NCBI GenBank assembly: GCA_949358305.1
Contig: OX442314.1
Location: 61,141,369 to 61,205,368, forward strand
Origin: Strigamia acuminata
Taxonomy: Eukaryota > Arthropoda > Chilopoda > Geophilomorpha > Linotaeniidae
Direction of reading: 5' to 3'
Length of the DNA: 64,000 bases
Shown: one piece after another, positions 54,901 through 61,304 of the stretch
How the letters are laid out: the number at the start of each line of letters is the position of its first letter
Position numbering within the stretch: position 1 is the first letter of the stretch
The notes under the pieces: generated by a model
Seen by the model: the letters and a program-made list of their open reading frames with translations, nothing else
What the model was told of the DNA's origin: nothing
The model's database searches: none
Program-made: the position numbers and the translations under genes

Positions 54901-57193
54901 AGCACAAATTTTCGACCCATTGGGTTTTGCGAGTCCCTTCACCATCACGGCAAAGATTTTTTTCCAAACTTTATGGCTGAGAAAATTGAAGTGGGACGAG
55001 GAATTAAACGAAGAAATGCGAGAAACTTGGACAAAATGGGCAAAACAAATCCCAAAGTTGGGGGAAATCCAACTGCCAAGATGGAACGGAGTCAAGCCAC
55101 GTCAAGAAAATGAAATTCACATATTTTGCGATGCCAGCCCGAAGGCTTATGGCGCGGTGGCTTACGTGCGCCGAAGAGAAGAAAATCTAATCATGACAAA
55201 TTTTTTATTTTCTAAATCTAGAGTAGCCCCGGTAAAACAATTGACGCTGCCCAAACTGGAGTTGATGGGTGCTCTTCTAGCAGTACGCCTCAGAGACCAA
55301 TTGAAGGAGGTGATGGACTGCGACCGATACCATTACTGGACCGACAGTCAGATTTGCCTGCATTGGATAACAAACACATCCAAGCGGCCACCAACCTTCA
55401 TAAACAACCGGGCGATCGAAATCAGAGAAAAGTCGCACGTGAAGGCATGGAAACACGTCGCGGGCCCGGAAAATCCAGCCGACCGACTGACAAGAGGCAT
55501 TGATGCGGCGGAGCTAACAAATGACGAACTGTGGTGGAAGGGGCCAAAATGGCTAAGTGAAGAACAAGAGAACTGGCCAAATAATAAGATGGAATTAACC
55601 ATAAACCCAGACGAATTGGACAGCGAGGCTGACGAACACGAGGAGCCAAGCGGAGAAACCCACGCGAATGCAGTTCAACAAAAAAATAATCAAAATTTTG
55701 CATTTCCAACTTCCAGGTCATATTTACGCACATGTCGAGTGTGGGCCTGGTGCTATCGTTTTGCACACAACTCAAAACAAAAAGCAGACAGCGGACATCG
55801 TCAACAAGGGGTTTTGAATGCAGAGGAACTTGTGACGGCAAAGCAAAAATTGATCATCGCTTCACAACGGCAACACTACGCCGCAGAAATGAAGCAACTG
55901 ACCGAGGGGAAACCATTGATGGCAGCATCCAAATTAAAGCTGCTCAACCCGTTCATCGATGCAAATGGAGTAATGAGACTGAGGACCAGACTACAAACCT
56001 CCAAAGATGAACAAACAGCAACACAACCTATCGTGTTACCACAAAAATGCGAATTGACCAAACTAATATTTTTGCATTCTCATTCCCAGGTTCTCCACTG
56101 CGGCTTGACAGCAACGCTCGCCCAATTTAGAGAGTCATACTGGACACCGGCCGCAAGGAGAACCTTGAAGTCAACATTAAGTCGATGTGTCACGTGCAAG
56201 AAGGTGCAGGGAAAATTGATGCAAGAATCACCCGGATTGCTGCCATTTGACAGAATCACCCGTTGCGAGCCATTTGCGGTCACAGGAGTCGACTTCGCGG
56301 GACCCCTGTACATAAGAGGACGCAAAACAAAGGCATACATCGCACTGTTTACTTGTGCTAACATCCGAGCGGTGCATCTCGAATTGGTGCCCTCACTCAA
56401 CACGCCTGATTTTGTCGACGCGTTCGAACGATTTGTGAGTCGCCGTGGACTACCAAAGACATTATATAGCGACAACGGGACAACTTTTCGCCGTACCAAC
56501 AAAGAATTGGCTGCATTATTGAACAATACCAAGGATGAGTCGTTCAAGAATTATCTATGCAACAAGGGGATCAATTGGAAGTTTATAGTTGAACATAGCC
56601 CGTGGTGGGGGGGATTTTGGGAAAGGATGGTGAAGACAGTCAAATCCTGCTTGAAGAAAATTATTGGGACTGCATCATTAAACTTTTTTCAATTGAACAC
56701 TCTCCTCACCCAAGTGGAAGCTGTGTTGAATCATCGTCCGCTAACCTACGTTTATGAGAAGCCCGATGAACCTGAGAGCTTAACTCCTGCCCATTTCTTG
56801 ACGGGAGAAAGAGTTACATTCCTGCCGGACCCTAGTTACATCAACCAAATCGAGCCGACACAAGCAGCCTTTATCCGACAATGGCGTCATCGTCAAAAAA
56901 CCCTGCTTTCTTTTTGGAGTCGTTGGCAAAAAGAATACCTAACAGACTTGAAAACACAGTCTGGAAGGTCGGGACTCCTCGAATTGAAAGTAGGCGATGT
57001 CGTGTTAGTTGAAGAACAAGGCCGACCCCGGCTCCAGTGGAAGATGGGCCGTATCACTGAAGTGCGCGTTGGAAGATATGGCAAAGTCCGATCATGTGAG
57101 CTTGTCACTTCAGGTGGGGCTAAGTTGAGGCGTCCGATTCAGCGTTTGGTCCATTTGGAGGTTCAAAGTGAGATCGGCGCGGGGGGAGTGTGA
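51923..57193 (+). CDS. BEL/Pao gag-pol polyprotein
   Basis: 1756 residues in one frame. Gag: KFDGRRPEDWSGFWRTF near 130 (DUF1759-type), then three cysteine clusters at about 354-416 (CQFCESKSHDRKVC, CFRCLGRTPHPTKEC, CFRCEGQHHTYLC). Protease: YIDGGAQRTFI near 473, with D-G-G where D-S-G/D-T-G is usual. RT: RIVFDASSHKKGQLSLND near 765 and YMDDLISS near 893. RNase H: IFCDASPKAYGAVAYV near 1067 and YWTDSQICLHWI near 1138. Integrase: zinc-binding HSHSQVLHCG with CVTCKK at about 1385-1430, D in VTGVDFAGPLY, D in YSDNGTTF near 1515 and E in GGFWERMVK near 1563. C-terminal DUF5641-type segment (LTPAHFLTGE, then VGDVVLVEE). The stop TGA lies within the 3' LTR. Confidence 0.97.
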   Translation: MPPKFELKRRALTTAIQAAETLMAAITTAFAGGPVVTKDVLSIWTDQLAGKMLRVTKASDLAMDLAKSDLEVDEVSNAIDAIEDRAASTRAAIMTYTARNYPVQPAVPQNLPLPLNPTINNSIKRKPLEVPKFDGRRPEDWSGFWRTFSVQYGDDAQLDNVNKLLHLRTYLHGDALNDIKALEITEPNYLVAIDRLKRKYGDKILLENRFINNLSVLPAVKDEKDQAGLQRLHRHVEINIKNLSNIDVNLEEYQRTLFPTLATAIPRTLMREYDRENAAERSVPRLMNWLHDFVTKEAQYEMMANQSKQTASHQKSNATPDAPSFKKEKKRFDKRDKRVQESSASMMSIAVKTCQFCESKSHDRKVCPLNAEERMAKLKAKNVCFRCLGRTPHPTKECRTSMKCFRCEGQHHTYLCTKPKSTATNDSNSGRQIEVTEIKQNAVVSVNRPAVEFLMIQMAQLSGEKLQTKGVCYIDGGAQRTFIRADVAQKLKLKKLGTEKINLATFGQHPKMEVRNRVQVKIQPINGTSPAILIDAIETPRCTTTPTEIPTTLLSNKLRDLGIQVNCKQAALHSSEVDILLGVDHYNKITTGQSKFIEENLAAVNTILGWTLHGQTTQGTQLIASPTQANKITIVPSTDDMLRNFWELESIGVQHESMTTTGDEEIMKKFNKTIDWTGSHYSVQLPWTVNPDELADNYQIAEQRFLNLIRRFRRQPNLYLEYKKVIDEQIAQNIVEEVPVGEAPGPIYYMPHRPVVKEERVTTKLRIVFDASSHKKGQLSLNDCLSKGTNLLPSLIFILLKFRIYEFALIADIKKAFHQIEIAMRDRDATRFFWIDELWDGIGRAIIKILRQTRVLFGAAPSPFLLSATIKHHLEKFKDEFPEAVAFISQFLYMDDLISSLDSEKRAEEIFRQARIIMAAAGMEFVKWQTNSTKLRKIMRQEVPSDRELMNDDETKVLGLRWSPNSDQIGLAVEIAEDIGTKQITKRRVICITAQIFDPLGFASPFTITAKIFFQTLWLRKLKWDEELNEEMRETWTKWAKQIPKLGEIQLPRWNGVKPRQENEIHIFCDASPKAYGAVAYVRRREENLIMTNFLFSKSRVAPVKQLTLPKLELMGALLAVRLRDQLKEVMDCDRYHYWTDSQICLHWITNTSKRPPTFINNRAIEIREKSHVKAWKHVAGPENPADRLTRGIDAAELTNDELWWKGPKWLSEEQENWPNNKMELTINPDELDSEADEHEEPSGETHANAVQQKNNQNFAFPTSRSYLRTCRVWAWCYRFAHNSKQKADSGHRQQGVLNAEELVTAKQKLIIASQRQHYAAEMKQLTEGKPLMAASKLKLLNPFIDANGVMRLRTRLQTSKDEQTATQPIVLPQKCELTKLIFLHSHSQVLHCGLTATLAQFRESYWTPAARRTLKSTLSRCVTCKKVQGKLMQESPGLLPFDRITRCEPFAVTGVDFAGPLYIRGRKTKAYIALFTCANIRAVHLELVPSLNTPDFVDAFERFVSRRGLPKTLYSDNGTTFRRTNKELAALLNNTKDESFKNYLCNKGINWKFIVEHSPWWGGFWERMVKTVKSCLKKIIGTASLNFFQLNTLLTQVEAVLNHRPLTYVYEKPDEPESLTPAHFLTGERVTFLPDPSYINQIEPTQAAFIRQWRHRQKTLLSFWSRWQKEYLTDLKTQSGRSGLLELKVGDVVLVEEQGRPRLQWKMGRITEVRVGRYGKVRSCELVTSGGAKLRRPIQRLVHLEVQSEIGAGGV

Positions 57194-57798
57194 AAACTGG
57201 CGTTTTACTCCAGGTTCACATTCCCTTTAATGTGTTGATTTTATTTAATATTTGTGTATTTTATTTCCTTTGATTCTACATTTAACATTTGTGTATTTTT
57301 ATTTGTTTTGATGTAATATTCAGTGTCATTTGCTCATTTATATTTCATTTATATTTGCTGACCTTGCATTTAGTGTTGTATGGTTTATCCAATTATTCTA
57401 GTGTTTTAATGTCGTTTATTTGATTTTATATACTCCTTTTAATGTTTCATTGTTTTATTATTCTGTAAAACTCAATTTAATATTTTGTATTCAATTTTAA
57501 CATGTTTATCTTTCACATTTAGTGTCATTAACCTTTTATTTAAAGAGGGTTAGATTATTGTCACATGACCTGGCTTCAGCTCTCCTTCTAGGAATGCAGC
57601 TGAAGCCAATTATCGGATTAGTGGTGCTCCAATAGGAGCGTTTTTGTATATATCTTTTTGAAGACAATAAAGTTTAACCCCAGTGAGTGTACAAAATTCA
57701 TGGTGGAAGCAAGCTGCAGATTTATTTAAAACATACACTTAAAATTACAAAGAAGCCAGAGACTTTAGAAGACCAACTAAAAGCGATTGGAATCTACA
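57189..57798 (+). repeat. BEL 3' LTR
   Basis: 610 bp, identical by eye to the 5' LTR. Preceded by a GGGGGGAG polypurine tract that is also the last codons of gag-pol. Confidence 0.95.
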
Positions 57799-57970
57799 AT
57801 TGTCAAGTAAATAATACTTAGTTTATGTCGAATAAAATAGTTATATTTTATTCACCGTGTCTAAATAATTATTTATCACACTTTTTAGTTTTATCGAGTT
57901 TGAATTACGCGCGTTTGGTAAACAGCGCCATCTATTGTGAACATTGATAAATACGGATTTGTAATCATCA

Positions 57971-58722
57971 CACATCCCCCGGTGACAATCATAGAGTTTA
58001 CCAACTTTTTAATTGTCATTCTTAATGTATAAGAAATGTTCACCTAATTCTATCGAATTAATCCACTTGGTAAGTATTTTATTAAACTTAATCGCGTTAT
58101 TTCTTTCAGAAACTTCGTCACCCGATTAGACTAATCGGCTTCTCTGTACGACGCAACTCCTGGTTGCTAAGCGACGGAAATGGACTCATCCGAACATGAA
58201 TACATGTTCGAGAAAATTAATTTCGATAGAAATTTTATTTCTCCGTCAAATAAACTTCTTCATAGTTCGTTAACCATTCAAGATAATCAATAAAAAATAA
58301 ACTTATGCAAACTTTATTTATTGAAAATCTAAACTACTAATTTTTATTACGACTGTCATAAAAATTATCGAATTTCAACTTGAAATTCTTTAATACTTCG
58401 ATCAAAGCAAAATAAACACAAAATTTCCACAAATAATTATGAAATTTGCAAATAAATCAAACAAACATATATTAATATGATTAGTTCAAAATAACAACCA
58501 AATTGAATTCGGAAAACAAAACAAATTAAATTGAATACAATTTTAAATCAAACTATATTCTTATGAATATTTAAATAATTAGTTCAAGATCTTGAAACCA
58601 AACAAACACAACACTCATGAGAATATTTCTTGAATAACTTCGAATAACACAACAGAACACTTGGAGTATTTTTTAGTCAAAAAATATCCACTCGGAAAAT
58701 AACGAATGTTAATTTGTCCCTT
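57971..58722 (-). other. 3' untranslated stretch of the large Gypsy
   Basis: AT-rich DNA between the cysteine-rich ORF and the inferred LTR start. It has a TCCGAACATG/CATGTTCGA hairpin near 58187-58211. No ORF. Confidence 0.5.
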
Positions 58723-60240
58723 CTATTCCTTCTTTTCGACGTCAGTCGAATCTTTCTCCTCCTTTTTCTCGACTTCGGTAGAAGTCAGAAAATCCGACTC
58801 TTCAGTCGCTTCAGTCGAAGCGGCAGAAAACACAGCTTCTACGGAAGCTTCAATTTCTTCCGGACTCGGAGGCGGAAACGGCATGTCTTCGAGACGCTCG
58901 GCCACGAAATCAATGACAGAGAGCAACTCCTCGGCGTCCTCGAACTGTGCGTCGTCCGAAGTCTCAGACTTAGACGCTGGAGGGGCGCTAGACACGTCGG
59001 TTACGGCCGCTGGAGGATCCTCCACGGGTTTAGACGACTTTTGGACTGCCATCCGGAGCTTACGAGCTCGCCCTCGTGCCAGAATATTGGTTCGTTGAGC
59101 CTTGGCAATTTCCTTTGCTCGGTCGAGCGTAAGACAGCCTCGTCCACGCGACATCGCTCTTGGTCGAACGAATTCTTCCTGCACCTCGCTTCCGATGCTT
59201 TCGGCGGCCTGGACAGTTTCGGTAGAAGCTTCGGAGCTCTCTGACGGCGGCGGCGACTGTCGAAGGGGTTCGACTTTTACGCCGGCGTTGGCTTCAGCAC
59301 TGGTCCAGGTGAGGAAGCGCGGGTCGATGTAAACCGCTTCGCCACGGCTATTCAAGAAAAGTCGGCACTTTGGGCAGTGAGCCCAACATCGCTTCTCATT
59401 CGGCTTAATGCCTTTCACCACGTGGGGCTGAACCTCCTTGCGCCACGGCTCCAAACGCGGTCGCGTTTTCCTTCCACGACAATTTGGACAACGCATCAAT
59501 GAAGAGCCTGCGGATGCACCGCAGCACCACCCGCAGCCGACGCAAAACGGGCAGATCGTCTCTGTTGCCTGGTCCGTTACGATGTTATCGTGCGGAATTC
59601 CTGCGGCCATGTCACGCTCGCACTGTTCTTTGCGCAGGCGGGCCTTCTCGTCCTTCTTTCTTGGCTTATTGGCCGCTCGGTACTCGCGGTTGCGAGAAAC
59701 AGGCTCTGAAAAACGTAAAGCGCCCGGTGGCGGCTCATTCCAGCCGTATTCAGATGCCGAAGATTCAGCACCGGCAGGAAGATGTGCAACAGACGTTGAT
59801 TGTCCTGCCACAGTCGGTGCAGCTGCATTCGACGTGTTGGCGACGGTAGGCGCCACGCTTGCAGTTGGCGGCCGAAATTCTGGTGAATGTGGGGCCAACG
59901 GGACGTTGATAACGTTTACAGGCGGATATGCTACCTGGGCCAACGGGGCCAATTGCGCCGACTCAAACACGGTCGGTTGCGCCGAAGTGGACGGGGCCTG
60001 CACCATCGCGTTCAAGTCGAGCGGGAGTCCGTCCGGGTGGACGCTCAGCCAATTTAACGTTGCCAGTTGCAGCGGAGTCAGGGCATACATGGAGGCGGGT
60101 GCCGTCGGTATCGGTTGGGCCCTCATATAAGCGCGCTCGGCCGAACGGCGTTGCTCGTCACTAGACGAGGTGGACGAGCTGGAACTTTCATGACGGTGAC
60201 GTCGATGACTCCGTTTTGAACGGTGTTTACCACTTCCCAT
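58723..60240 (-). CDS. unidentified cysteine-rich ORF 3' of pol in the large Gypsy
   Basis: 505 residues from ATG at 60240, which directly follows GCGTCTGCAG, a possible splice acceptor. N-terminus is basic and serine-rich (GSGKHRSKRSHRRHRHESSS). A proline/alanine-rich middle follows. A cysteine cluster near residues 228-255 (CPFCVGCGWCCG, then CPNCRGRKTR) resembles a zinc ribbon or the CxxCxGxG fingers of DnaJ, and a second CxxxCPKC lies near 285. The C-terminus is acidic and ends in EKKE repeats. No signal peptide, membrane helix or furin-like site is seen, so it does not look like an envelope protein despite its position. Codon composition is GC-richer than the element around it. It could be an accessory nucleic-acid-binding protein, a displaced gag-like protein or a captured host ORF. 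Function not known. Confidence 0.75.
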   Translation of the reverse strand: MGSGKHRSKRSHRRHRHESSSSSTSSSDEQRRSAERAYMRAQPIPTAPASMYALTPLQLATLNWLSVHPDGLPLDLNAMVQAPSTSAQPTVFESAQLAPLAQVAYPPVNVINVPLAPHSPEFRPPTASVAPTVANTSNAAAPTVAGQSTSVAHLPAGAESSASEYGWNEPPPGALRFSEPVSRNREYRAANKPRKKDEKARLRKEQCERDMAAGIPHDNIVTDQATETICPFCVGCGWCCGASAGSSLMRCPNCRGRKTRPRLEPWRKEVQPHVVKGIKPNEKRCWAHCPKCRLFLNSRGEAVYIDPRFLTWTSAEANAGVKVEPLRQSPPPSESSEASTETVQAAESIGSEVQEEFVRPRAMSRGRGCLTLDRAKEIAKAQRTNILARGRARKLRMAVQKSSKPVEDPPAAVTDVSSAPPASKSETSDDAQFEDAEELLSVIDFVAERLEDMPFPPPSPEEIEASVEAVFSAASTEATEESDFLTSTEVEKKEEKDSTDVEKKE

Positions 60241-61304
60241 CTGCAGACGCAAATAAATTATTTTATTAAAAATAATTCCACACTAAATAGTCATTCCTTG
60301 AGTCCAAAGAATTAAAACGTATTGTTCGCAACGAAAATACACAACTCGAGTTATTTATAACCCCTAACACGTGACACTAATGAGTCACATTCCCTTTGTG
60401 TTTATGACACGAGAATGGACTCGCCTGACAGCGATTTTCATCGAAAATCGCAACTTGTTGATTTTTCAAAAGAAAAAATCCCCTTAGTTTTGTAAACTAT
60501 TTAATCCAACTTCCGAGTATCAGAATATCAAAATAAACTTCGTATTAATTAATTAACACTTAGTCTAATAAATATTTCACATTGAAAATTCATCGCTAAA
60601 TAATTTATCCAAGCCTCGACCGCGACTTGATTTAAATAATTAGTGCCTACGTACTTAAATTTCAATAATTCATTATCGGAATTTAACACAAACTATTCGA
60701 CTGAATAGTTAAACTTCTAGAGTGATTTAGTGCCAATTCACGTTTATAATACACGTGAACTTTTTATCGGGACGCCGATATTTCAATTGTTGCGAACAAT
60801 TTTCCAATTCTTTGGTCAAAGAATATATGTGAAAACTACTTACTGTCGGAAGTGAAGCTTTCCTTGTTTGAAGTGAGGACTGGCTAAATAAATTAGCGCT
60901 GAAGTTTTTCCGAAGTCGAAAAAGTGAAGAGGAGACGAAGGGACGAAGTCTCTTGTATCCACGTGTGTTACAAAGTGTTTGTGTGCAATGAACCCTGGGA
61001 ATTTATTCCCTATTAATTGTCGGGTTCGAGGTTTAATCACACCTCGTAAATCTCGTACCCTCGTGAAGAGGCGAGATTATCACTTTTCAAAGTAATTTCT
61101 CCGTATTTTAGTTCAAATACATCTAAATACGACCGAAAAATTAAAATATTCTATCGAATATTTAATTCATCGCCACAAATTCATATTTTTAATATAAATT
61201 TAAATAAATATCGTAATATCTTGTCCCCCGGTGTTGAGATTATGAATCATTACACCTGTTAGACATGTAAATAATTACGCTCTTCAAGTTTTGGATAAAA
61301 CTTA
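60241..61304 (-). other. noncoding stretch between pol and the cysteine-rich ORF
   Basis: AT-rich, with short ORFs only. If the downstream ORF is expressed from a spliced RNA, this would be intron. A CACCGGGGGACAAG tract at about 61245-61232 resembles the purine tract before the inferred LTR. Confidence 0.45.

Larger units (their letters stand above)
51269..57798 (+). mobile_element. complete young BEL/Pao retrotransposon
   Basis: 6530 bp with 610-bp LTRs that look identical, and a 5-bp ATTGT target duplication (51264-51268 and 57799-57803). One uninterrupted gag-pol ORF. Sits within the large Gypsy LTR. Confidence 0.96.
41221..57970 (-). repeat. inferred 3' LTR of the large Gypsy, split by two insertions
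   Basis: Minus-strand start TGTGATGATTACAAATCC at 57970 follows a purine tract (CCGGGGGATG); minus-strand end AGTAGAATCGTCACA is at 41221. After removing BEL and Gypsy-1 with one copy each of their target duplications, about 1.74 kb remains: 57970-57804, 51268-50795 and 42331-41221. A TATATAAG box lies at about 51087-51078 and an AATAAA near 41404, in correct order for an LTR. No partner LTR is in the window to confirm the ends. Confidence 0.6.

Noticed and set aside
59438-60130. 230-residue plus-strand ORF
   Set aside because: Antisense shadow of the cysteine-rich ORF; its peptide shows no motif, while the minus strand has CxxC clusters and a tidy ATG.
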